Assembly: GCA_965267605.1 (NCBI GenBank) | Contig: OZ254088.1 | Coordinates: 2,294,001 to 2,358,000, forward strand | Source of the DNA: G965267605 sp965267605 | Lineage (GTDB): Bacteria; Bacteroidota; Bacteroidia; Flavobacteriales_E; Vicingaceae | Direction: 5' to 3' | Length of the DNA: 64,000 bases | Part shown: piece after piece, positions 44,982-52,434 of the stretch | Layout of the letters: the number at the start of each line of letters is the position of its first letter | Numbering within the stretch: position 1 is the stretch's first letter | Notes under the pieces: generated by a model | Seen by the model: the letters and a program-made list of their open reading frames with translations, nothing else | Told to the model about the DNA's origin: nothing | Database searches by the model: none | Program-made: the position numbers and the translations under genes

Positions 44982-45398
44982 ATGGGTCAAATGAAATTAA
45001 CGTACCTGGGCGACCTTCGGACGGAATTGCTCCACGAACGGTCAGGATCGATCATTCACACTGACGCCCCAACTGATAACAATGGAAAAGGGGAAAAGTT
45101 TTCACCCACAGATATGATGGCCTCATCCCTGGCCAGCTGTATGGTAACCATTATGGGTATTCGAGCCAGTAAATGGGGTAAAAATCTTGGTAGGATTACC
45201 TGCGACATAGAAAAGGTAATGGCATCAGACCCAAGAAGAATAGCGAAGATCGTTTTACATCTTGAAGTAGAGGGTGGGGAACTGGAACCCAAAGAAATCC
45301 TGGAACTCAAACATGCAGCCCTACATTGTCCGGTGGCACTCAGCATTCATCCGGATATCGAACAGGATGTCACCATTGAGTTTAAAGAAACCCACTAA
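44982..45398 (+). CDS. OsmC family protein
   Basis: Predicted thiol-dependent peroxidase of the OsmC/Ohr fold, 138 residues. The two redox cysteines are in SLASCMVTIMGI and LHCPVALSIHPD, at the spacing of the family. The region FSPTDMMASSLASC is the usual first motif. Natural substrate is probably an organic or fatty acid hydroperoxide, inferred from family. Single gene, divergent from the OMP-lipA unit, with no clear promoter seen. Its TAA stop shares CTAA with the stop of the convergent lipoprotein gene. Confidence 0.9.
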   Translation: MGQMKLTYLGDLRTELLHERSGSIIHTDAPTDNNGKGEKFSPTDMMASSLASCMVTIMGIRASKWGKNLGRITCDIEKVMASDPRRIAKIVLHLEVEGGELEPKEILELKHAALHCPVALSIHPDIEQDVTIEFKETH

Positions 45399-45985
45399 TC
45401 AGGTTTCTCTTCGATCTTTTTCAATTCGGCCAACCAGCGTTCTTTCTCCTGAGCCCACGGTGATGCCATCTTATCGTCATTGATATACTTCGTTGCAAGG
45501 TCGTTCAACATACGGGCGCATTTTTGCTCCGAGTAATTCACTACCATACCCTCCAACCAAAGTGATGCCCTACTCGACCAAAATGTATCTCCACTCATTG
45601 TTACTTCCGGATAAGGATCCAGGAATTCTTTAGTGAAGAACGCAGTATCCCTGATGGTCTTAACGACATTGTGCATGTAGATGGCAGGGTGTATATAGCG
45701 CACCTGATCGTGGCATGGATCAAAGTGCATACCGGGCTTTATTGAGTCAGGTTCAATAACCTTGTAATCTTCCCAATACGTATTGCAAACCCAAACAACC
45801 TGACCGTTCAGATACTGATCAGGAATCCAGTCCTGAAACATCAGTACTAATTCCTCGATGCTATAGCTTTCTTCAGTCCAAACGGAGGGCGATTCATCTG
45901 ATTCTAAGCTCGTTGGATCATTACCAGCGTCACTGCAACCAATTAATACTGCTGCCAGACAGATAATAAAAACACATTTCTTCAT
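45395..45985 (-). CDS. Lipoprotein, unknown
   Basis: A 196-residue lipoprotein with the signal MKKCVFIICLAAVLIGCSD. The mature part is acidic at the start (Asp/Glu/Ser-rich), then has Trp- and Cys-containing segments (VVWVCNTYWEDY, FDPCHDQVRYIHP, NYSEQKCARMLND). No family recognised. The three Cys after the lipid anchor could form a disulfide. The spacer to the next gene upstream (45986-46071) holds no clear regulatory site. The 3' end overlaps osmC by 4 nt. Confidence 0.75.
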   Translation of the reverse strand: MKKCVFIICLAAVLIGCSDAGNDPTSLESDESPSVWTEESYSIEELVLMFQDWIPDQYLNGQVVWVCNTYWEDYKVIEPDSIKPGMHFDPCHDQVRYIHPAIYMHNVVKTIRDTAFFTKEFLDPYPEVTMSGDTFWSSRASLWLEGMVVNYSEQKCARMLNDLATKYINDDKMASPWAQEKERWLAELKKIEEKPD

Positions 45986-46071
45986 CTCAGCTAAGAAAAG
46001 AAATTAAAAGCAGGGGTGACTGAATTGTATCACTATCAAAGCCCTGAGATTATCCAGGAACGATGACGGTC

Positions 46072-46413
46072 CTAGACATGCTGGGCAATCTGATCAGCAT
46101 CAATGGAATAATGCGAGGCGTGGTGCACAACATTTCCACCCTTGATCAGGATTACTTGCGGACTCTCATGGCGAACATTCAATTCCGCGGCCATTAGGTT
46201 AGACACATTCCTATGCTTAAGAAGGTCAAGCATATAAACTTCGCATTTGTCGGGAGGTATACTCCAAGACTTTTCCAGATTTCTCAATGCAGTGGAGCTA
46301 ATCCCACATCTGGTACTGTGCTTAAAAAAAAGAATCCCCTTCAGTTTATCTGAAAGGGAATCCTCTATAGCTTTTCGAAAGTCTTCTTCAGACCTCAGTT
46401 CAAGCCAATCCAT
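46072..46413 (-). CDS. ytxJ: Bacillithiol-system redox protein YtxJ (DUF2847)
   Basis: A 113-residue thioredoxin-fold protein of the YtxJ family, predicted to reduce mixed disulfides with bacillithiol (a monothiol bacilliredoxin-like role). The family signature is FFKHSTRCGISSTAL with a single active Cys, followed by YMLDLLKHRNVSNLMAAEL and the cis-Pro region ESPQVILIKGG. Its presence points to bacillithiol use, which is known in many Bacteroidota. The small lipoprotein gene lies 6 nt upstream on the same strand. Confidence 0.88.
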   Translation of the reverse strand: MDWLELRSEEDFRKAIEDSLSDKLKGILFFKHSTRCGISSTALRNLEKSWSIPPDKCEVYMLDLLKHRNVSNLMAAELNVRHESPQVILIKGGNVVHHASHYSIDADQIAQHV

Positions 46414-46419
46414 ATACTA

Positions 46420-46545
46420 TTAAGCTCGAACTTCAGTCGATTGCTTATCAATTTTACCGTATGCTGGACATTTTTCGTGGCTCTTACAAGATGAGAGAGC
46501 TGCTACACCTAGAACCACTGCTGAGATAAAAATGATCTTCTTCAT
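46420..46545 (-). CDS. Small lipoprotein, 41 residues, unknown
   Basis: A short gene found by reading the minus strand upstream of ytxJ. The ATG at 46545 opens MKKIIFISAVVLGVAALSSC, a textbook lipoprotein signal with lipobox LSSC, followed by only 21 mature residues (KSHEKCPAYGKIDKQSTEV, then RA). A near-consensus -7 box (AATATTTG) ends 4 nt before the ATG. It is 6 nt upstream of ytxJ, so both may be one transcript. Similar tiny lipoproteins with a KCPAYG-like motif may exist in relatives; I cannot search. Coding status is well supported by the signal peptide. Confidence 0.72.
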   Translation of the reverse strand: MKKIIFISAVVLGVAALSSCKSHEKCPAYGKIDKQSTEVRA

Positions 46546-46549
46546 TGTT

Positions 46550-46557
46550 CAAATATT
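46550..46557 (-). promoter_or_regulatory. Near-consensus -7 box (AATATTTG), leaderless type
   Basis: Minus-strand AATATTTG differs from TAnnTTTG only in the first base and ends 4 nt before the ATG of the small lipoprotein gene. Confidence 0.4.
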
Positions 46558-46605
46558 AAGAGATGCGAAGTTAGGGATTAAACCCCAATTAATTTGTTTT
46601 TCGTC

Positions 46606-46613
46606 TAACTTTA
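46606..46613 (+). promoter_or_regulatory. Possible -7 box (TAACTTTA) of ung
   Basis: TAACTTTA fits TAnnTTT(G/A). It ends 49 nt before the ATG at 46663, or 22 nt before an in-frame GTG at 46636. No -33 TTG at proper spacing was found. Confidence 0.35.
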
Positions 46614-46662
46614 TGCTGCCTGTTACGCACATTTCGTGCCACAAGTTTCAAATGGCAAACAA

Positions 46663-47349
46663 ATGTCTGCACAAACTGTTCAACCCCAAATAGAATCAAG
46701 CTGGAAGGCGATCCTACAGAACGAATTCCAACAGCCTTATTTCGCCACACTCAAGGCGTTCCTTATCGAAGAAAAATCGAAGCACAAGGTCTATCCCCCA
46801 GGAAGCGAGATATTTGCGGCCTTCAATCATACACCTTTCGACCAAGTCAAGGTGGTGATTATTGGTCAAGACCCTTATCACGGTGCTGGCCAGGCGCATG
46901 GAATGTGTTTTTCCGTTCGTAAGGGTGTTACCCCTCCTCCATCGCTCAAGAACATATACAAGGAAATTCAGGATGACATTGGAGGCGATATTCCAACGCA
47001 TGGTGAACTAACACAATGGGCAGATCAGGGGGTATTGCTGCTCAACGCCACGCTAACGGTGAGGGCTGGGCAAGCTGGCTCACACCAAAACAAAGGATGG
47101 GAACAATTTACGGATGCGGTGATCGGACAAGTATCCCAGCAGAAATCTGGAGTCGTGTTCCTATTGTGGGGCAACTTTGCAAAGCAAAAGGCTGCACTGA
47201 TAGATGCCGGTAAACACCATATTCTAACGTGTCCACATCCATCGCCATTTGCAGCCCGATATGGATTTTTTGGTTCAAAGCATTTTTCAAAGACGAATGC
47301 ACTGCTTCAACAGGGAGGAAAAGAACCCATAGACTGGATAATAAAGTAA
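46663..47349 (+). CDS. ung: Uracil-DNA glycosylase
   Basis: Family 1 UDG, which removes uracil from DNA and starts base excision repair. From ATG at 46663 the protein has 228 residues, the usual length. Motifs: VVIIGQDPYHGAGQAHGMCFSV (catalytic Asp-Pro-Tyr-His water-activating loop), LLLNATLTV, LLWGNFAKQK, and the DNA-intercalating HPSPFAARYGF with the conserved His. An in-frame GTG at 46636 would add nine residues unlike the family, so the ATG is preferred. It precedes the BamA-like gene by 22 nt. Confidence 0.97.
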   Translation: MSAQTVQPQIESSWKAILQNEFQQPYFATLKAFLIEEKSKHKVYPPGSEIFAAFNHTPFDQVKVVIIGQDPYHGAGQAHGMCFSVRKGVTPPPSLKNIYKEIQDDIGGDIPTHGELTQWADQGVLLLNATLTVRAGQAGSHQNKGWEQFTDAVIGQVSQQKSGVVFLLWGNFAKQKAALIDAGKHHILTCPHPSPFAARYGFFGSKHFSKTNALLQQGGKEPIDWIIK

Positions 47350-47371
47350 CCCTCCTCAAGTTTAACAGCTT

Positions 47372-49099
47372 ATGCGAACCCTCTTCCTCAGCCTTGGCAT
47401 CATCGCTTCCTGGACCGTTTCCGCTCAGGTTTCTGTGGCCTTCCATTGCAAGGATTGTGGCAAAGACAAAGTTCTCCTCAAAACCACGCTTAAGGATTCA
47501 TTACTAGAACAACAGATCACAAAACTAGCCGAGAGCGAATTGGACAAGTTCCGAAACAACGGTTTTCTGAATGCAAAGGTGGCTTCCTCAAACCTTAAAC
47601 CAGATTTCAGAATTATTAAAATCCAACGAGGGCCACTATTTACATGGACCAAACTGAACCCGGGCAATCTTGAGCAACATGTAATCCAAAAGCTAGGGTA
47701 TCGTTCCGGCATTATGAAGAAACGGCCGTTAGACGTAGGCAGATTGAATCAGCTTAAATCATCCATTATTTCGTACTATGAGGATCACGGACACCCTTTT
47801 GCTAGCATGCGTTTTGTCGATCTGAAGTCGGTAGATGACCATACCATGGAGGCCTCCATTCAAGTTGAAAAAAACCTATTGGTAACCATTGATTCGGTAC
47901 ATGTAAAGGGTAACGTGAAGATCACTGATGAATTTCTGATGAACTATCTGAACGTGAAACCTAGCGACCTCTATAACGAATCGGTTATCTCTAATATTAG
48001 CACCCGTATCAAAGAACTCCCCTTTATTAAGGAGTTGAAGGGACCAGAAGTTTCTTTTACCAAGAAGGGTGCGAATCTCTACCTCTACCTCGACAAAAAA
48101 GGAGCGAGCAAGTTCACCGGAATTGTGGGCGTGTTACCTGACGCCACCGGGAAGGTAGTTATCACGGGTGATGTAAAACTCAATCTGAAGAACCTCCTGG
48201 GCGCAGGCGATGAGCTCAAATTGAATTGGCAAAGGCTTCAGACCAGTACCCAGGATCTGCAAGTGCAAGCCAACTACCCGTACCTGTTTAGGAGCCCCTT
48301 GGGTTTCAACTATGAACTCAATCTATACAGGCGAGACTCCAGTTTCATTAACGTTAAAAATGAACTTGGCACCTCCCTGCTATTAAGAGGTAACAACTCT
48401 CTTCGCGCGTTTTACAGTGTGGATCTTTCGAATAAGCTACAAGCCGCAACACTATCCAGCACAGAGGATGTTGAGTTCCTCAGCACAAGGATCAACGCCT
48501 ATGGGTTAGCAGTACAATTCAGAAAACTGGATTACAGACTGAACCCGAGAAAGGGTTTGGATCTGTACCTAAAAGGCTCTGTTGGAACAAAGAAGGTGGT
48601 GGATAGTGACTCTATTTCCGCGGAGATCAATAATCAAAACGGGATCAACAATTCCATACAGCTGAGGTTCGAAAGCAATATTTCAGGTTATGTTCCATTC
48701 GGGAAAGCGTTTACCGTGCACATTAACAACCAAACAGGAGTGGTTGAGAACGAGACATTATTTACCAACGAGCTATTTCGAATCGGAGGCTTGAAAACAG
48801 TCAGAGGATTTGACGAACAAGCGATCTTCGCTTCTTTCTACAGTATTGGAACACTGGAACTTAGATATATCCTGGAGCAAAATTCATACCTGTACATTTT
48901 TGGTCAATCGGGGTACTATGAGAACAAAAGTTTCTCTCTGGCGCTGGTGGATCACTACCAACCCTCCTCGTTTGGTGCTGGAATCTCATTTGAGACCGGT
49001 GCAGGCATCTTCTCATTGAACTATGCGCTTGGAAATGAGACAGGTAGATTCCTGGTGCGCTCAGGAAAGGTACACTTCGGTTTTGTCAATTTTTTCTGA
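47372..49099 (+). CDS. BamA/TamA (Omp85) family outer-membrane protein
   Basis: A 575-residue Omp85-type protein: signal peptide (MRTLFLSLGIIASWTVSAQ), a POTRA-like periplasmic region (DSVHVKGNVKITDEFLMNYLNVKPSDLYNE...) and a C-terminal beta-barrel with the Omp85 lid-lock motif VRGFDE (in RIGGLKTVRGFDEQ). The C-terminus ends in Phe-Phe. It is shorter than BamA (which has five POTRA domains), with about two POTRA-like units, so it is closer to TamA or a specialised assembly factor. A CxxC (CKDC) lies just after the signal peptide, unusual for the family. It is downstream of ung, probably co-transcribed. Confidence 0.85.
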   Translation: MRTLFLSLGIIASWTVSAQVSVAFHCKDCGKDKVLLKTTLKDSLLEQQITKLAESELDKFRNNGFLNAKVASSNLKPDFRIIKIQRGPLFTWTKLNPGNLEQHVIQKLGYRSGIMKKRPLDVGRLNQLKSSIISYYEDHGHPFASMRFVDLKSVDDHTMEASIQVEKNLLVTIDSVHVKGNVKITDEFLMNYLNVKPSDLYNESVISNISTRIKELPFIKELKGPEVSFTKKGANLYLYLDKKGASKFTGIVGVLPDATGKVVITGDVKLNLKNLLGAGDELKLNWQRLQTSTQDLQVQANYPYLFRSPLGFNYELNLYRRDSSFINVKNELGTSLLLRGNNSLRAFYSVDLSNKLQAATLSSTEDVEFLSTRINAYGLAVQFRKLDYRLNPRKGLDLYLKGSVGTKKVVDSDSISAEINNQNGINNSIQLRFESNISGYVPFGKAFTVHINNQTGVVENETLFTNELFRIGGLKTVRGFDEQAIFASFYSIGTLELRYILEQNSYLYIFGQSGYYENKSFSLALVDHYQPSSFGAGISFETGAGIFSLNYALGNETGRFLVRSGKVHFGFVNFF

Positions 49100-49112
49100 G
49101 ACTTTATCTTTG
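49081..49112 (+). promoter_or_regulatory. Consensus promoter of the L,D-transpeptidase gene, leaderless type
   Basis: TTTG at 49082-49085, a 19-nt spacer and TATCTTTG at 49105-49112 match TTTG-N19-TAnnTTTG exactly. The -7 box ends 4 nt before the ATG at 49117. The -33 half lies inside the last codons of the BamA-like gene. This is the best example of a leaderless promoter in the window. Confidence 0.7.
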
Positions 49113-49116
49113 TAAC

Positions 49117-49845
49117 ATGTCCAGGGCTGCCATGCTCGCCATAGCAACGGCTTTTCTACTCGTTGGTTGTGGCAAATCAAGAAAACTGTCTTCCAACAGG
49201 AAAGGTAGGGGTAGCTATACTCCGCCCAGTGCACTTGTTTCCAAAACACAACCGGACAGAGACCGCGTTGAGGTAGAAGAAGAGGAAAAGTATACCATCG
49301 CGTCCATGTCGAAATTCCTTCGCGAATACGTAGAGTTGAAGTATGGCAAACAACACGACTTTGAGCAATATGTTTTCGTTTCTGTGAAGTACCAGAATAT
49401 GTACCTGATTGAGGATGATATCATTCTAAAGAAGTACAAGGTTTCCACTGCGAAGAAAGGGGTTGGAAATACCAACGGCAGTGAAAAAACACCACTTGGA
49501 TTGCACAGGATCAGCAAGAAGATTGGCAAGGGTGTTCCGGTAGGAGGGCGCTTTGTTTCCAGGAGATACACTGGCAAAAAAGCCAAGATATATAAGGACG
49601 ACACGAAGTCTAAAACAGATGACATCACCACCAGAATCCTTTGGCTGGAGGGACTCGAGGACGGACTGAACAAAGGCAAGAACATTGACTCATACGATCG
49701 GTATATATACATCCACGGTACATCTGAGGAAGGCCTTATCGGGACACCGCAATCGCATGGATGCATCCGAATGAAGAATACAGACGTCAAAGAGCTGTTC
49801 GCTATCGTTGATGAAGGAACTCCTGTTCTGATCCTGCACTATTAG
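49117..49845 (+). CDS. L,D-transpeptidase (YkuD domain) lipoprotein
   Basis: Predicted to form 3-3 cross-links in peptidoglycan or attach proteins to it, in the periplasm. The 242-residue protein has a lipoprotein signal (MLAIATAFLLVGCGK), a basic linker, and a YkuD catalytic domain with YIHGTSEEGLIG and SHGCIRM, with nucleophile Cys216 and His214. It comes after its own consensus promoter that overlaps the previous gene. Residues between 25 and 65 are basic and probably flexible. Confidence 0.92.
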   Translation: MSRAAMLAIATAFLLVGCGKSRKLSSNRKGRGSYTPPSALVSKTQPDRDRVEVEEEEKYTIASMSKFLREYVELKYGKQHDFEQYVFVSVKYQNMYLIEDDIILKKYKVSTAKKGVGNTNGSEKTPLGLHRISKKIGKGVPVGGRFVSRRYTGKKAKIYKDDTKSKTDDITTRILWLEGLEDGLNKGKNIDSYDRYIYIHGTSEEGLIGTPQSHGCIRMKNTDVKELFAIVDEGTPVLILHY

Positions 49846-49859
49846 CAGCCCATTATTGT

Positions 49860-49867
49860 TACTTTTA
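49860..49867 (+). promoter_or_regulatory. -7 box (TACTTTTA) of rmuC, leaderless type
   Basis: TACTTTTA ends 4 nt before the GTG start of rmuC at 49872. It deviates from TAnnTTTG only in the last base. No -33 TTG at proper spacing is apparent. Confidence 0.45.
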
Positions 49868-49871
49868 TTTT

Positions 49872-51203
49872 GTGGAAGCGCTTTGGCTCATCATAGCAGT
49901 AATTGTTGGTGCCGGACTCGGATGGTTCGGAGCATGGAAGTATGCACAACTGAAGTTCAGCCAGCCCACCAACGATCGATCAGAAGATGATCTTAATGAG
50001 ATCATAGAACTCCGAGAAGAAGTGGCCAGGAAGGAACAGGAGATTGAAGGCTTGTTCAAGGAAATGGATCGCCTAAAGGAAGAACAAAAGGAGCAACAGA
50101 AAACACTCCTGCTTCAATTCGAAGATCTGGCTAACAAGGTGCTAGAATCGAAAAGCAAAAAATTTACTGAGCAGAACAAGGAAAACCTCGATGGACTTCT
50201 CGGTCCGCTAAAGGAAAAGATGGAGAAGTTTGAGAAGGCCGTTCAGGAAACCAATAAAGAACAACACGGTCGTCATGAAGCTCTAAAAGAGCAACTGGGT
50301 CAGCTATCTGAACTCAACAAACAAATGAGCTCGGATGCACAGAGTCTTACGCAGGCGTTGAAAGGTGACTCTAAAAAACAAGGTGATTGGGGAGAGTTAG
50401 TTCTTGAGAGAACACTGGAACTCAGCGGCTTGCGTAAAGGTATCGAATATGAGATGCAGCAAAGTGCAACCAATGAAGAAGGCAAACGCTACCAACCAGA
50501 TGTGATTGTTAACCTGCCTGACGGCAAGAAGCTCATCATTGATTCTAAGGTGACACTTATTTCAGTGGATAGAATTGTGAATGCCGAATCGGAGGAGGAA
50601 CGAGCAAATCTTGTCAAAGAATTCACCACATCGGTTCGCAAACATGTGAAAGACCTCAACGACAGGCACTACCACGATCTCTACAAGGAGCAGACATTGG
50701 ACTTTGTGATCATGTTCATGCCAAAGGAATCTACCTTTAGTCTGGCGCTTCAACATGACGACAGTTTGTATGATTTTGCTTTCGATAAAAACATTGTGAT
50801 TGTTAGTCCTACTACACTTCTTGCTACGTTAAGAACTATTGCCAATATCTGGAAACACGAATACCAGAACAGGCACGTATTGGAGATTGCAGAAGAAGCA
50901 GGTAAGTTGTACGATAAGTTCGTAGGTTTTTCAAACGACCTGGTGAAGCTCGGGGATCAAATGGACACCGCGAAGAAGACGTATGCCGGGGCTATGAATA
51001 AATTATCCGAAGGAACAGGTAACCTGGTCAGACGAACAGAGCAGATTAAAAAACTAGGCGCTAAAACATCAAAATCCATTGATGCCCGTTTACTTAGAAG
51101 GTCGGAAGATGATGACAGCGTTCCTGACCAGATAAATGAGGGCCATTTGCCAGAAGAAGAAACGATTGAAGATCAGCGCGAAAATCATGACGAGGACTTT
51201 TAA
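49872..51203 (+). CDS. rmuC: DNA recombination protein RmuC
   Basis: RmuC is a membrane-anchored coiled-coil protein with a nuclease-like domain that limits DNA inversions and rearrangements; its exact reaction is not settled. The 443-residue protein has an N-terminal membrane helix (ALWLIIAVIVGAGLGWFGAW), a long coiled coil to about residue 160, and the core with GDWGELVLERTLELSGLRKG, PDVIVNLPDGKKLIIDSKVTL (the PD-(D/E)xK-like site) and VIVSPTTLLATLRTI. A GTG start follows a -7 box. It overlaps the next gene by 17 nt. Confidence 0.95.
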   Translation: MEALWLIIAVIVGAGLGWFGAWKYAQLKFSQPTNDRSEDDLNEIIELREEVARKEQEIEGLFKEMDRLKEEQKEQQKTLLLQFEDLANKVLESKSKKFTEQNKENLDGLLGPLKEKMEKFEKAVQETNKEQHGRHEALKEQLGQLSELNKQMSSDAQSLTQALKGDSKKQGDWGELVLERTLELSGLRKGIEYEMQQSATNEEGKRYQPDVIVNLPDGKKLIIDSKVTLISVDRIVNAESEEERANLVKEFTTSVRKHVKDLNDRHYHDLYKEQTLDFVIMFMPKESTFSLALQHDDSLYDFAFDKNIVIVSPTTLLATLRTIANIWKHEYQNRHVLEIAEEAGKLYDKFVGFSNDLVKLGDQMDTAKKTYAGAMNKLSEGTGNLVRRTEQIKKLGAKTSKSIDARLLRRSEDDDSVPDQINEGHLPEEETIEDQRENHDEDF

Positions 51204-52434
51204 ACTCATATTAGGATTAGTTCTCCTCACCGCGTGTGGTGGTTCCAAGAACCGCCCCAGTGATTATTCATTGCTCTACCTGGATGATCCTTCTTTGGTA
51301 CATCCCGAGTACATGGTTTACCATTCCAGTGACAACGAAAGTGAGGTGCACTTTCGCATTAAAAGCAGTGAAGTGCTTTACGGAAAGTTTCCCGGAGACA
51401 CTACGTATTCTGCTAATCTGAGATTGTCTTACAAACTCTTTTCAGACTATGACAACAGACTGCTGGCGGACTCTGGAAAGGTGAATCTGAGAGAAGTAGG
51501 CAAGCCTTCCGTACCCAGTTACCTTATGGGACAAATGAAGATGAAAGCGCCAGCAGGTAAGGATTACGTTTTAGAGATCATGCTGAACGACCTGAATAGA
51601 GACCTGCATAACCGATCTATTATTACGGTAAATAAGAGCAAGAAATCCGGAAGACAATACTTCTTTGTCACAGACGCTAAAGGCACTCCGGTTTTCAGCT
51701 ACCACATCACCAGTGGCAAAGCCTATAATATCAAGACAAACCTTGATCCAAACTATTTGCAGATTCGTGGCTACCACAGAGAAACACCGCTTCCGCCCCC
51801 ACCCTTTTCTGTAGAACAGACGAAGCCACAACCTTATAAAGCGGATCATACGGAAGTACTGACAAGTAACCTGAAAGATTTCAAATTCACTGCCGCAGGA
51901 AATGGAGTGTATCACATTGTTCCTGACTCAACAAAACGGGAAGGACTAACACTTTTTGCTTTTAATGGAAACTTCCCATCTGTGAAGACCACTGAAGAGA
52001 TGATTACTGCGGTGAGGTATATCACCTCTAAGAACGAGTTCAAGAACATCAACAACTCCTCTGACAGGAAGTATGCATTCGAAAGGTTCTGGCTTTCCGT
52101 TACAAACAATCCTGAACGAGCAAAACTCGCTATCAAGGAGTATTATTCCAGGGTACAGAACTGCAACAAGTTTTTCTCATCTCATGTGGAAGGTTGGAAA
52201 AGCGATCGTGGATTGATTTACATCGTTTACGGTCCGCCCAACGTGATACATAAGAAGAACAATGCTGAAAGTTGGATTTATGGTGAGGAAGGTAATATGC
52301 TATCTGTAAACTTCACCTTCTTCAAAGTAGACAATCCATTCACAGATAACGATTATGTGTTAAGCAGATCACCCCTTCTAAAAAACAGCTGGTACCGCGC
52401 GGTTGATACCTGGCGGCAGGGAAGAGTTTTCTAA
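51187..52434 (+). CDS. GWxTD domain lipoprotein
   Basis: A 415-residue lipoprotein with the Bacteroidota GWxTD domain. The ATG at 51187 gives the lipobox LLTACGG; a longer in-frame start would lie inside rmuC and remove the signal. The C-terminal domain reads EYYSRVQNCNKFFSSHVEGWKSDRGLIYIVYGPPN, which carries Gly-Trp-x-Ser-Asp in place of the named Gly-Trp-x-Thr-Asp, so the Thr is replaced by Ser. The domain often occurs in gliding or secretion contexts, but no function is proven. The stop overlaps the ATG of rlmB by one base (TAATG). Confidence 0.88.
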   Translation: MTRTFKLILGLVLLTACGGSKNRPSDYSLLYLDDPSLVHPEYMVYHSSDNESEVHFRIKSSEVLYGKFPGDTTYSANLRLSYKLFSDYDNRLLADSGKVNLREVGKPSVPSYLMGQMKMKAPAGKDYVLEIMLNDLNRDLHNRSIITVNKSKKSGRQYFFVTDAKGTPVFSYHITSGKAYNIKTNLDPNYLQIRGYHRETPLPPPPFSVEQTKPQPYKADHTEVLTSNLKDFKFTAAGNGVYHIVPDSTKREGLTLFAFNGNFPSVKTTEEMITAVRYITSKNEFKNINNSSDRKYAFERFWLSVTNNPERAKLAIKEYYSRVQNCNKFFSSHVEGWKSDRGLIYIVYGPPNVIHKKNNAESWIYGEEGNMLSVNFTFFKVDNPFTDNDYVLSRSPLLKNSWYRAVDTWRQGRVF

